DNA of 18,438 bases, taken from assembly GCA_028565715.1 (NCBI GenBank), contig JAOXYC010187578.1:1-18438 (forward strand), written 5' to 3'. Both the position numbers and the translations under genes were made by a program. This document shows positions 1 through 9,246 of the stretch, in pieces. The notes under the pieces were generated by a model. It was not told where the DNA came from, ran no database searches, and saw only the letters and a program-made list of their open reading frames with translations. Position 1 is the first letter of the stretch. Each line of letters starts with the position of its first letter. The stretch is from Phoronis pallida. Lineage: Eukaryota; Phoronida; Phoronidae.

Positions 1-87
1 GAGAAGGAGAGAATAGATGCTTTGTTGCACAGAATTGAGTTGGGGCAGAAACATCAGTCAGCTAACTTTGGGTTAGGGGTTATCATG
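1..87 (+). CDS. PITRM1: PITRM1 exon A (partial at the left edge)
   Basis: Twenty-nine codons are open from base 1 and begin EKERIDALLHRIEL, matching the helix (DRIEALLHKIE in human PITRM1) before the WNHDG motif. The donor is GTGAGC after ATG, phase 0. Its true 5' end is outside the window. Confidence 0.88.
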
Positions 88-3000
88 GTGAGCTGGTTTG
101 CGTAATATGATGTCAGTCATTGTTAAATTGAGACTAAGTTTCACTTCTAATCATCTAATAGTCTTGCCACCAGACATTGAGAGTTATTTAATGCATGGAC
201 AACAAAATAGGGTCTGGTAGAATACAATTTGCTGATTTGATATTTTTCAAATACATTAATTTTGAAATATTCTCAGGGCAATTCCAGCAAAAAAGGTAGT
301 TTTAGGGGGAGGCAGTTTAATTAAACTGCATGCGTGCAAAATTATTAAGGATTGGTAGGTGGGTATTTTCTGATAATATGCATAAGTATAAGAAACAAGT
401 TAATTTGAATATTTATTAGGTAGGTAGGTATAGAATTAATTAAAATACATGGATGGTTGTTGTAAACGAAAGGGCCTCCATTTGCCCATGATCCTGACCC
501 ACAGAATAATAACACCAAGCCCAATAGTGCTAGCTCATGTCACATGTACATTAGGGCTTGAGAACCAGGCTACACAACTAATGAAATAAACCATTGAGAC
601 AAGTAACACTCTTTTATTTGATTGGTTAAAGCAAGCCATTCAAATGTTGCTTTTTTGCATCAATTTGTAAAAAACAGAGTTGTGAGTTGGTTTATTATTT
701 TGCAGGGTTCTGCCTCATTATGGAATCATGATGGGAATGTGATTGATGCCCTGCAGGTCAACAAACACGTTGAGAGATTTACCAAAGAGCTGAAAAATAA
801 TCCCCGCTTCTTACAGGAAAAAGTGGAGCAATACTTTAAGGTAGATAAACTTTGAAGAATTTAATGGAATACAAATAACAATAACAATAATAATGCCCAG
901 TTCTCATACAGCGTTTTTCATTCCACGCGCTTGAACATTCTCAACATCATTAATAAGCTGTTTAAAAGATCTTTTTGTGTATTCCAAGCAAGTTAACTTT
1001 CTGAGGTGAATTCTTCTTCTTATACATCACCAAACTTCAACATATTGAAGATATTGTATAACATTGCAAAGCATTAAAATACTATCGTGTGGTTTGTCGT
1101 TTTATGAATTTAGTATTCATTATATTTTTGTCAGTTAGGTAAATTGATTTAAGAACCACAAAGCTTTGTGTCTATAATAGTTGTTGTAGCGAATACAGTT
1201 AATTCATTTTAAGTTAATCTGTTTCCACTTTCCAGAAAAATAATCATCGTCTCACGCTTACAATGAGTCCTGAAGAAGACTTCGATGAGAAGTTGGCCAA
1301 GCGGGAGCAAGAAAAACTAGCCAAAATGGTAGACAGTTTGTCACCCACTGATCGGGCAGCAGTATTTGAAAAAGGTGGACATTTTGATATAAGTTCTTGA
1401 AATCAAATAAGTTTCTTTGTGTGTTATAAAAAAATTTTAACTTCTGCTGGTATGCATGTCAGAATCTTGTTGTTTTTATAGGAGTGATCAATGTCACAGA
1501 TCCATAAAGTCTGTCGTTATGCCTAGAATAGCCTTCTTCATTTTGAGTTTATACGGCTCGGTTAAATGTATGCAATTACATTCGCACAACGTCATTGGCA
1601 CGAAGAAGGATTTACTTTTTTTTATGAGGTCAAGGCATTTTTTCACCAAATTTGTTCCCTTATTTTGTTTTTGGTCCTTGTTTCATGAGTGGACAATTGA
1701 AAGTCACTATAAAACAAGTTCATCTGGTTGGGGAAATATTATAAAGTCTATCTACACAACCTAGGAAAATAACCTTGCAGCTGACATTTTCTTTTTCATT
1801 TTGGAAAAACCTGACCACCCCTACTTCAAGTGGTCAGTAGTTTTGAAAATGATCACTGCAAGTAGCCAAAACTGTCAACCAAAGGTAATTTTCCAATGTT
1901 GTGCAAGATAAATTTTGATTCAAACTGACAGTCACACATTGCACATATTTCAGGAAAGCAGTTGTTGAAAACACAGATGTTTGAAGAAGACCTCTCTTGC
2001 TTACCTTCACTGAAAGTGTCGGATATTGAGAAGACAATCAAACCAGAAATCACTGAAACATCCTATCACGGTAAGTTTGATGTGGGCTGAAATTTGAGAC
2101 TGCTGGAGTGTTCCCTGACTCCTCTATATGACTTTTGATACAATTACACTTGGTGGCACAAATGAATTGATTTTTAAATTATTAATACTTTTTGCATGTT
2201 GTCAAGTATGTGAAGGTTTGTCAATTACTTGTTTTACCGTTCTTTTGATAAATTTTATGTTCTATTTTTCGATATTAAGTCATGCGTATTGATGATATTG
2301 ATCACTCAATGTCTTTTCCCCACTGTTTCATTCTCAGAATAATAGTTTTTAGCAAACAAATATCGCAAATTTGAATGAGACAGTGGTTAATTGAAGATGC
2401 TGCCCATTATTCACATCATTCTGAATTTCTGTTGACATTGTGCTAGTTATAAAAAAGCCTTTCCGTTTGATTTGTAGACTTTAAAACATACTCCAATCTC
2501 TAACTACTACCATCTTAACAAATGAAACACTTATTAATCTGTCTTCTTCCCAATGTTATATTAATTCAAAATGTTTTGAAGACAGACTGGGAATCCAGCC
2601 CACTTCTCCCTGTTTGCTAGACAGATGCTGTACCCACTGAACCTAGCTCCTTATATCTTCTGTGCTGTTGTATGCAATATTTCTTTCTTTCTTATTTCAG
2701 ATGGTGTTCCAATTCAGTTAAGTGAGCAGCCAACAAACGGTGTATCATATTTCCGGGCTCTATCAGACATCAGTACTCTACCACTTGAACTAAGGCCTTA
2801 TGTACCACTATTCTGTGGAGTATGTACTAAGTAAGTACTTATTTTCATTCAAAGGTATTTTTTTTAAATCACCTACTAGAACAAAACGTTTCCACCCTAA
2901 CTCTAAGGGTTAGTGATCAAGCTCTTTAGAATGAGGGTGGAAACCTTTGGATGTGACAGAAAACCAGTCTCCTAGTCAGTGAATTGGTTTTGAACATCTG

Positions 3001-6000
3001 AGGCAGAAAACATTACATTGAAATGAAACTGTTTATGCAGCTATTTTTCAGTGACGTGTCTTTGAAAATGATTTTTGTTTGTATTGAAACATTAGATTTA
3101 TTGTGAATTGGAATAATATATTTTGCTGAAGTTGTGACAATTGGCCATTCCATTAAAACTAATACAGACTTTGTGAAACGTTTAACGAAAAGACATTAAA
3201 ACTGAAATCTATTTGCAACAAATAACTATTAGATTATTAGATAGTTAAAACATATTTCAGAATTAAACAAAACATCCTTTCATGGCTTATTTTACAACAG
3301 TACTGCTCATTATAATAACTATACTATTATTTTAGCAAACTTCACCATAGCTGACTAGTTTCAAACTGCACAGTTCCTTCTCAAAGCAAAGAATGCCCGT
3401 ATATAACATGCAATATGAACATCAGTAACAGAAAATACACGGGCAAAAGTAATCGATAACAAAATAAACACAACTTGATGAAGTAATCAATAACACAATC
3501 AAAAATGTTTACACAATTAGAAAAGACTTAGGTCAAGATGTTGAACTTGAACATTTAAAGATGGTTTTAACCAGTAAATATGGAGTGCCTCCCTAAGTTT
3601 CAGTTGTAAGTCATTGGATGCATTGTCCAACACACAATTTCTGTTACTGATGTTCATATTGCATGTTATGTACAGGCATTCTATGCTTTGAGAAGGAACT
3701 GTGCAGTTCGAAAACTAGTCAGCTATGGTGAAGTTTGCTAATATAATACTATTCCTGAAATTTTTAAGTACTTTCATAAATAACTATACTTGGTTTTTTA
3801 CAGTATGGGGGCTGGAATTATGGATTTTAAAGAGCTCTCCCACCAGATGGAGCTAAAGACTGGTGGACTCAGTGCTTCCCCACATGTGCATGAGAATAAC
3901 TCAGACATGGACACTTATGAGCTGGTAAAGAAGTTATATCGTTATCTCACAAGAAATTGTCTTACCTTAAAGACGTTTACTTATTAATTTTAGTTTATTA
4001 AAAAATTCAATGCAAGTCTAGACTAAATTTCCTGGCTAGTTTTAATTAGATTAACTGCCTCGGCTTCTTCAAACTTCAAAAACATTTTATAAAGAGTTTT
4101 CAAATCAAGGCTTTAAATAGGTAGACAAAAATTTGGAATTTTGAAAGCAGTCAAAACAATTCTGCAAAAAACTACAAAAAATGTTTGAATGGTAAAACAA
4201 CTCTGATACACTATATTTAAAGAAATTTATGTACAAAGGTTTTTGTAAATGTCCTGAATTTGTCACCCCACTGGACCATGGTACTGACACATTTTTCTCA
4301 TCTTTCAATGCAGGACAATCATGGCATCATTTGACATATTGATTATTTTCATTATAGGGTATCCTTTTCTCATCATATTGTCTGGACAATAATGTTTCCG
4401 CCATGTTCGACTTGTGGACTGAGATTTTCAACAGACTTGACATGACGGACATGAATAGACTGCAGACTCTGGTTCAGATGGCAGCTGCAGATTGTGCCTC
4501 CTCACTCTCTGGTAGTGGCCACAGTTACGCAATGGCTCACGCCAGCAGTAGTTTACACCCTGCATACAAGGTTAAAGAACAGTTCGGTGGCATCACTCAG
4601 GTAGTTACTATGCTTCATGTTTTATTTTGATTTTGGATGTTTTATTTTGATTATGAAACTATGTGTTTCTGATCACTATCAAATTCTGTATCTGTTTTGG
4701 TTCAAAGTGTCTTTCTTTAACACATTACTCTAACATTATCACTTTCGGCCAGTAAATAAGATACATTAATTTGTGTTCTTATTGGACTCTTATCGGGTCT
4801 TCTTCTAAAGCAAAAACAAATCCTCGTGTGAAAAGGTGCACAGCGCCGCTCATGGGGTAAAACATATACTGGCTATTGCGCTATTATGCGTTAAATATCA
4901 GACAGAATTAGGACTAGCTGGGTAGCTCAGCGGTAGAGCAACATAACCGGCAATTGTGGGGACCTGGGTTTGATTCCCAGTTCAGTTAGGATTTTTTCTG
5001 TCTTTTCAAATTGTTAAAACTATTAGATTTAAGACGTCTGCTTTATTGACAACCTTCTCCGATGTTTTAAACCACTATTAAAGAAGTTCTCTGTACTTTT
5101 AATGCTAGGGATTAGTTTGGTTAATTTTTCAATTTTTCTGAGAAATGTATGACTTATTGTTTAGTCCAGTAACTAAAACATTCTTTCAATGTGTCTGGTG
5201 ATAAACTGTCAGTTTATATCAAGATCAACATTTAGCTAAACCTTCAAATCTGATTCTTAACATACTGTAACCACAGGTGTCGCTCATGAAGAAGATAGCG
5301 GAAATGAAAGATCTCACCCCTGTACTGAACCGCCTCCAGGAAGTTGGTAAGCATGTTCTACGGAAGGACAGCCTACGGTGTGCAGTCAACACTACTCCGG
5401 AGTCAGCGGGGACTGTGGTTCAGGCCACAGAGGAGCTGTTGTCTAGCTTCCCAGGTCAATGGAAACTTGGAGAGACATTCAACAAAGTAAAAATTGATAG
5501 ATTTTCTTTCGTTTTTACTTATTTCAAGCTACCTTGATTTTAAAATTTGTCACCTCCGGAACTTTGCTGAGGACATGTCCGAAATGAGGACTTATTTTTT
5601 TGAAATTGTAATGTTGTTAAAATGCATTTGGGACTAGAAAGAGGTGATGACTTTAAATGACAGTGAGACAGTGATTAGCTGTCAGAATACGGAACTCAAA
5701 GTCTGTCAGAGCATATTTTAAGATTTTTCAATAATTTTGGAATAAGCATTATATTAAATAGGATTTTAAAGCAAAACTTGGCAATATATCTGGTTTCTTA
5801 AAACTCTTATGAGAGGTTTACGGTAGAACTTCTTTGTGGTGTTACCGAATTCTTAGTCTCTTTTTTACAATCAAATAAATTACCTATTGGAAAACTGTAT
5901 TCTTTCAATTTCTTTGGGGTTTGTGGAGAATTTTATTTCACAAAATATTTTTGCAGGATCCAGGTTTCAGTGTTACTCCACAGAAAACACAGTACGAACT

Positions 6001-8497
6001 GCCATTCAATGTGAACTATGTTGCCAAAAGTGTTCAGACTGTTCCTTATACACATGATGATTTCGCCAAGCTGAGGATTCTGGGTAGACTGTTAACTAAT
6101 AAATTCCTTCATAGAGAAATCCGGTAGGCATTTTTCATTGTTTGAATATTTTAATTCATGTGTGTGCGTATGTGATAAATGACTGAGGGTATAAACATCT
6201 GAACACTGTTCAAAAGCTATAATTATTCTTAAAAAATATATAACACATATTTCACCTTAAACATTTGCAAGCCTTACCCAAAACAAGATTCATCACTCAA
6301 TTCGTTTAAAGGAGATCTCTAGCTATTGTGTAATCAATTTTGACTTGAAATGCCAAGTCACATGTCCCTAACATATTCCTTAGGAAGTGATTGTTGAAAT
6401 GGTAGTTGGAGGTAGTCTCACCTGACATTAACTGTGTTTCATATTTCAGAGAGAAGGGAGGTGCTTACGGGGGTGGTGCACAATCAGGTACACCTGGTGT
6501 ATTCAGCTTCTACTCATACAGGTAACCCATACTTGTAATTGTTATATAATCCTCACTAAGCTCAAAGACATAACCTGTTAGAGACAGTTCACTGCTTTAG
6601 AAATGCTGTATTTCACACGAACATTTATTGTTATATGACGTATAGTTTTAAAGGGGATGCTTGATCAAAATCGGATGTCATAAGTATTTTAATGAGGTCT
6701 AAACCACATTTAATTACTTCACCCACCTCAAACCAAGACCACTAATTCACATCATATAGATATACACAGTATGTAGAATGCTATACTTCTACCACATTGC
6801 ATTTCAATAATTGACGCTTTCTTTTTCTGTGTCAGGTTTCTGTAGAAAGAACAATGTATGTCATTTAAATTCAAACACCATAGCGTTTTCTCCCTAACAC
6901 GTGTCCCCCTCAGTAGTTATGTGACTTTGTTTCACTAAGCACCCCCCATTAGGCTTTAAACAATATTAAATTACATGCTTTTTCCCCATAATGTAACATG
7001 CACCGTTTCAACCCCGCCTTTGGAGGAACTATTTATTTGCTTTCCAAAAAATTACTGGTCAGATTTATCTACAACCAATTATTTATTCCTTGTAGAGACC
7101 CCAACTCAATAGACACCCTTGAAACGTTTGACCGAGCATCTGAATGGGTGGTGAAGGGTGACTTCTCACAGGCTGATGTAGATGAGGCTATACTTGCCGT
7201 TTTTCAGAAGGTAACACTTTGATTCAGATACCAGAACTAAGATAGCTTCCATATCAAGAAGATTGAAATGATGTTTTGGAATAAAATCATACACATGTGC
7301 TGTAGTCCGGAATGTTGAAAAATGCATATTTTGATGCTGTATGTTAAGAGTTGATTTTAATTGTCAAGATGAGCTTTTTTTTTAATTTACTTAAAAGTAT
7401 AAATTACATGGTTAAACACATCCATTTAGCTATAGTACATGGTTATTCCAAAACCATAGTTTTAAAAGTAAAGTAAATTAGTCTGCTTGTTGTTCATTTC
7501 CAGTTGGACTCCCCTATCTCACCAGGCAGTCGTGGTATGAGGGTGTTCTTGAACCACATCACTGATGACCAGAAGCAGCTTCACCATCAGCAACTCATGT
7601 CTGTTAGTGTATTATATTAGTCTGTTGTTCATTTCCAGTTGGACTCCCCTATCTCACCAGGCAGTCGTGGTATGAGGGTGTTCTTGAACCACATCACTGA
7701 TGACCAGAAGCAGCTTCACCATCAGCAACTCATGTCTGTTAGTGTATTATATTAGTCTGTTGTTCATTTCCAGTTGGACTCCCCTATCTCACCAGGAAGT
7801 CGTGGTATGAGGGTCTTCTTGAACCACATCACTGATGACCAGAAGCAGCTTCACCGTCAACAACTCATGTCTGTGACTAAGGAAGACATTTTACAAGCTG
7901 CTGAGAGGTATTGCACATGAGATTTTGTGAAAAAATAGTTCAAGACTTGAATTGCCCTTGAGCCATTATCTCTTTTTCATAAAACGTTTTGATTTAGGCT
8001 GAATTTGAAAAGACAAAAAAAAAAAAAACTGAACTTTATTTAGGCTCTTTTGGATCTTTTTAAGCAGTTTCTTAAGCTAATGTCACACTGTATGATAAAG
8101 CGAGAATGTACTTCCAATGTATGGCAAGTTTGCGCAGATGTCCCTATTGTCACATGACTGGTAGTGGACTTGGGTTCGCAAACAGTTTGAGGTTATTTGT
8201 CCCATTCAGGTCGAAGTTGGGCAGTAGTTGTAATACAGTATAATATCTCACTGCTTCCCTCAATCGTTTGTGCCCAAGATTTTGCAGTTATAGATTAGAT
8301 TTAGTCACGAAGATTCAAAGATAAAATATGGATCTTTTTTGTTACGCTTGTAATTTTATTAAGACATTTAATCAGATCATATGTTGTTTTTTAGATATCT
8401 GTTGAACAGTGAAAAGAAGACTGCTGTTACGTTCTTGGGTCCAGAAAACCAAATCATTACCAGTGACCCAGCTTGGCAAGTCAAGAAAGAATCCTAG
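1..8497 (+). CDS. PITRM1: Presequence protease, mitochondrial (PITRM1/PreP), 3' part of the gene, 13 exons
   Basis: Exons 1..87, 706..840, 1236..1374, 1954..2070, 2701..2830, 3804..3924, 4358..4600, 5277..5486, 5957..6123, 6450..6521, 7096..7210, 7774..7907 and 8395..8497 join in one frame to 590 residues ending at TAG. All introns are GT-AG and all phases agree. The product matches the second half of animal PITRM1 (about 1,040 residues), an M16C zinc metalloprotease of the mitochondrial matrix that degrades cleaved presequences and other short unstructured peptides. Landmarks are WNHDG, FLQEKV, the M16C-associated region (QPTNG..YFRA, ELKTGG.SASPHV, MDTYE, LFSS.CLD), FNVNYV and REKGGAYGGG. 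In the last, R450 and Y456 of the visible fragment align with the C-terminal catalytic Arg/Tyr of plant PreP. The first half, with the HxxEH zinc site and the mitochondrial targeting peptide, is upstream of the window. The odd point is the triplicated acceptor/exon unit at 7504..7907. Confidence 0.95.
706..840 (+). CDS. PITRM1: PITRM1 exon B
   Basis: Acceptor TTTTGCAG and donor AAG|GTAGAT; phase 0 at both ends, 45 codons. It contains SLWNHDG and NNPRFLQEKVEQYFK, both close to human PITRM1. Confidence 0.95.
1236..1374 (+). CDS. PITRM1: PITRM1 exon C
   Basis: Acceptor CTTTCCAG and donor AAAG|GTGGAC; enters in phase 0 and leaves in phase 1. It encodes NNHRLTLTMSP followed by a charged, probably coiled-coil helix (EKLAKREQEKLAKMV), matching the linker helices of the family. 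Confidence 0.93.
1954..2070 (+). CDS. PITRM1: PITRM1 exon D
   Basis: Acceptor ATATTTCAG and donor CACG|GTAAGT; phase 1 at both ends. The diagnostic stretch is DLSCLPSLKVSDIEKTI, equivalent to human ASCLPALKVSDIEPTI. Confidence 0.95.
2539..2655 (-). repeat. Third, degenerate tRNA-derived SINE copy (antisense in PITRM1)
   Basis: The minus strand reads TAGGTTCAGTGGGTACAGC, then an anticodon arm with loop CTAGCAA (anticodon AGC, Ala), then a shortened T arm ending CCCAGTCTGTCTTC. The TCTGTCTTC-AAA tail resembles the other two copies. An 8-bp inverted pair CTGTCTTC/GAAGACAG lies at 2539..2546 and 2578..2585. Confidence 0.6.
2701..2830 (+). CDS. PITRM1: PITRM1 exon E
   Basis: Acceptor CTTATTTCAG and donor CTAA|GTAAGT; phase 1 in, phase 2 out. 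It encodes GVPIQLSEQPTNGVSYFRAL and LPLELRPYVPLFCGVCTK, the start of the M16C-associated domain. Confidence 0.96.
2888..2944. repeat. Perfect 11-bp inverted repeat (hairpin)
   Basis: GTTTCCACCCT at 2888..2898 and AGGGTGGAAAC at 2934..2944 are exact reverse complements with a 35-base spacer. It lies in the PITRM1 intron after exon E. Its role is unknown; it may be a remnant of a small transposable element. Confidence 0.6.
3321..3750. mobile_element. Fold-back (long inverted repeat) element in PITRM1 intron
   Basis: The left arm, about 3321..3434, is the near-perfect reverse complement of the right arm, about 3638..3750. Shared blocks include AGCAAACTTCACCATAGCTG, CTGCACAGTTCCTTCTCAAA and AACATGCAATATGAACATCA. 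The arms are about 113 bp with few mismatches, separated by a loop of about 203 bases. No transposase is seen. This is typical of a fold-back or MITE-like non-autonomous DNA element. Confidence 0.85.
3804..3924 (+). CDS. PITRM1: PITRM1 exon F
   Basis: Acceptor TTTTTTACAG and donor GCTG|GTAAAG; phase 2 in, phase 0 out. It encodes MGAGIMDFKELSHQMELKTG, then SASPHV and SDMDTYEL, all strongly conserved in PITRM1. The acceptor lies about 50 bp after the fold-back element at 3321..3750. Confidence 0.95.
4358..4600 (+). CDS. PITRM1: PITRM1 exon G
   Basis: Acceptor TTTCATTATAG and donor CAG|GTAGTT; phase 0 at both ends, 81 codons. It encodes GILFSSYCLDNN, LWTEIFN, SGSGHSYAMAHASSSLHPA and FGGITQ, aligned with human LFSSLCLDRN..SGHLYAS..FSGMDQ. 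Confidence 0.96.
4878..5012 (+). repeat. tRNA-derived SINE copy (sense, PITRM1 intron)
   Basis: The copy at 14020..14152 shares its layout: GCGCTATTATGCGTT, then GACAGAATTAG, then a tRNA-like head, then TGTCTTTTCAAATT. The head carries box A (TAGCTCAGCGG) and a near box B (GGTTTGATTCC). It lies in the intron between PITRM1 exons G and H. Confidence 0.75.
4916..4988 (+). tRNA. tRNA-Ala(GGC)-like cloverleaf, probably SINE head or pseudogene
   Basis: It folds as acceptor AGCTGGG/TTCAGTT (three G-U pairs), D arm GCTC-AGCGGTA-GAGC, anticodon arm CATAA-CCGGCAA-TTGTG and T arm CTGGG-TTTGATT-CCCAG. Position 33 is C instead of U, there is an extra base at position 26, and the T loop lacks C56. The same sequence type recurs twice in the window, so a SINE head is more likely than a working tRNA gene. 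Confidence 0.4.
5277..5486 (+). CDS. PITRM1: PITRM1 exon H
   Basis: Acceptor AACCACAG and donor AAA|GTAAAA; phase 0 at both ends, 70 codons. It encodes SLMKKIAEMKDLTPVL (human RLMKRIAEMTDIKPIL) and LRCAVNTTPE. It is shorter than the corresponding low-complexity stretch in mammals. Confidence 0.95.
5957..6123 (+). CDS. PITRM1: PITRM1 exon I
   Basis: Acceptor TTTTTGCAG and donor CCG|GTAGGC; phase 0 in, phase 2 out. It encodes LPFNVNYVAKSVQTVPYTHD and LGRLLTNKFLHREIR, the start of the last M16 domain. The Arg of the catalytic pair is the split codon at its 3' end. Confidence 0.96.
6450..6521 (+). CDS. PITRM1: PITRM1 exon J (catalytic Arg/Tyr)
   Basis: Acceptor ATATTTCAG and donor ACAG|GTAACC; phase 2 at both ends. 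It encodes (R)EKGGAYGGGA..GVFSFYSYR. The Arg and Tyr six residues apart correspond to R848/Y854 of Arabidopsis PreP1, which complete the active site across the two halves of the enzyme. Confidence 0.96.
7096..7210 (+). CDS. PITRM1: PITRM1 exon K
   Basis: Acceptor TATTCCTTGTAG and donor AAG|GTAACA; phase 2 in, phase 0 out. It encodes RDPNSIDTLETFDRASEWV and DVDEAILAVFQK (human RDPNTIETLQSFGKAVDWA). Confidence 0.95.
7504..7773 (+). repeat. Two extra tandem 135-bp copies of acceptor plus truncated exon L
   Basis: Units 7504..7638 and 7639..7773 are identical as far as I can read, and the real exon starts at 7774. Each unit holds 99 bases of exon L in the correct frame, then GTTAGTGTATTATATTAG, then the intron 3' end TTGTTCATTTCCAG. 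Reading on from either extra acceptor meets TAG at 7618 or 7753. The copies differ from exon L at a few sites, mostly silent, with one His/Arg change. The junction falls at a shared CTGTT, suggesting slippage or microhomology duplication. An assembly artefact is not excluded. Confidence 0.9.
7774..7907 (+). CDS. PITRM1: PITRM1 exon L, the only copy that reads through to the end
   Basis: Acceptor CATTTCCAG and donor GAGAG|GTATTG; phase 0 in, phase 2 out. It begins LDSPISPGSRGM and ends SVTKEDILQAAER (human AVSHDKLLAVSDR). Two near-identical copies of its acceptor and first 99 bases lie directly upstream (7504..7773). They lack the 3' part of the exon, so only use of the third acceptor gives a full-length C terminus. 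Confidence 0.92.
8395..8497 (+). CDS. PITRM1: PITRM1 terminal exon M
   Basis: Acceptor TTGTTTTTTAG, phase 2. It encodes RYLLNSEKKTAVTFLGPENQ and ends SDPAW followed by a short tail and TAG at 8495..8497. Human PITRM1 ends LGPENPKIAKDPSWIIQ, so the C terminus is complete. Confidence 0.95.
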
Positions 8498-8962
8498 TCA
8501 TGGATAAGATTTTACAGGAACACAGTGAGAGCCTTGAATTTTGTTAATAAGTCTTCCAGCTTCTGTTTGAATACACTCTTTGTTATCCACATAGTTTGTA
8601 CTGTGTATGACCTACTGCTACTTAGCCGGGGAACTGTCTTTGGAACAAACAGGGATTCTAACAACACTGAGAAATGGAGCTTGGAAACTAAGAGAAATAC
8701 TCAGACATAGGTTTTCTCCAGTAATATGTGGTAATTCTAGTTATTTTGCAGACTAATGCCAGTTATAAGGTGTGACTTTGTACTAAATGCAAAATTTTTG
8801 ATCATCATATATTTATTGCATGATTAAAAGAATGATGCTACAAGTGAGCACTTACATGCTTAAGCTATGACCATAAGTAAATACTAGTCTAGGTATTGAT
8901 TTTCAAGTTATATTTCAAAAGTTCCTTTCAAAAAGTTCTCAACGCCCACCCACATATGAGGC

Positions 8963-8968
8963 AATAAA
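8963..8968 (+). terminator. Poly(A) signal AATAAA for PITRM1, proximal
   Basis: Canonical AATAAA about 465 bases after the stop codon, in GGCAATAAAAG. Confidence 0.55.
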
Positions 8969-9050
8969 AGATGTTTTGTTATTGCAAATCATGATAAAAT
9001 GGAAATTGTTTCTTAATAACATGTCTGGAAAGGAATGCAAGAATTCCTTC

Positions 9051-9056
9051 AATAAA
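9051..9056 (+). terminator. Poly(A) signal AATAAA for PITRM1, distal
   Basis: Canonical AATAAA directly after a 7-bp stem (AAGGAAT 9030..9036 with ATTCCTT 9043..9049). It may be the main or an alternative 3' end. Confidence 0.55.
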
Positions 9057-9240
9057 CATTTTAACTACACATTGCTTACTATTTTATCAACTTAATTAAA
9101 TGAACAAAGAAATTGTACCAACTGAACTTATTGCATGTGATAATATCACCTCAGTCTCCAAATTTGCCGCTTAATCTTTGATTTCGACAATTCAGGACTG
9201 CTTAATAACGTTCAGCTATATATGATAAGATAAGATACTG

Positions 9241-9246
9241 TTTATT
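9241..9246 (-). terminator. Poly(A) signal AATAAA for the astacin-like gene
   Basis: TTTATT on the plus strand reads AATAAA on the minus strand, 120 bases after the TAG stop of the minus-strand gene. It is the first good signal downstream of that stop. Confidence 0.6.

Larger units (their letters stand above)
88..2700 (+). other. PITRM1 introns between exons A and E: non-coding content
   Basis: The introns are 88..705, 841..1235, 1375..1953 and 2071..2700. They are AT-rich. I see a short GGTA-rich run near 351..430, an AAT-rich run near 870..893, and the SINE copy at 2539..2655. A 102-codon open stretch at 1456..1764 lacks homology or splice support and is regarded as chance. Confidence 0.6.
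3925..8394 (+). other. PITRM1 introns after exon F: non-coding content
   Basis: Introns longer than 300 bases are 3925..4357, 4601..5276 (holds a SINE), 5487..5956, 6124..6449, 6522..7095 and 7908..8394. Apart from the SINE and an A-tract near 8015..8030, I see no RNA gene, conserved block or open frame with coding character. Confidence 0.55.
8498..9075 (+). other. 3' UTR of PITRM1
   Basis: From the stop codon to just past the second AATAAA. The sequence is AT-rich with no conserved coding signal. An open stretch at 8525..8710 has no recognisable protein features and is taken as chance. Confidence 0.6.

Noticed and set aside
1456-1764. 102-codon open frame on the plus strand
   Set aside because: It lies wholly in a PITRM1 intron, has no family motif and no fitting splice context. 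It is probably chance in AT-rich DNA.
4916-4988. Functional tRNA gene
   Set aside because: Three G-U pairs in the acceptor, C at position 33, an extra base after the D arm and a degenerate T loop, plus two related copies with shared flanks, favour a SINE head.
6649-6958. Imperfect inverted similarity TTTAAAGGGGATGCTT versus TTTAAAGCC..GGGGGGTGCTT in the intron after exon J
   Set aside because: Matches are broken and short with no clear target duplication. It could be a decayed MITE but cannot be supported from the window.
8525-8710. 61-codon open frame after the PITRM1 stop
   Set aside because: It lies in the 3' UTR, begins only after the annotated stop and shows no domain.
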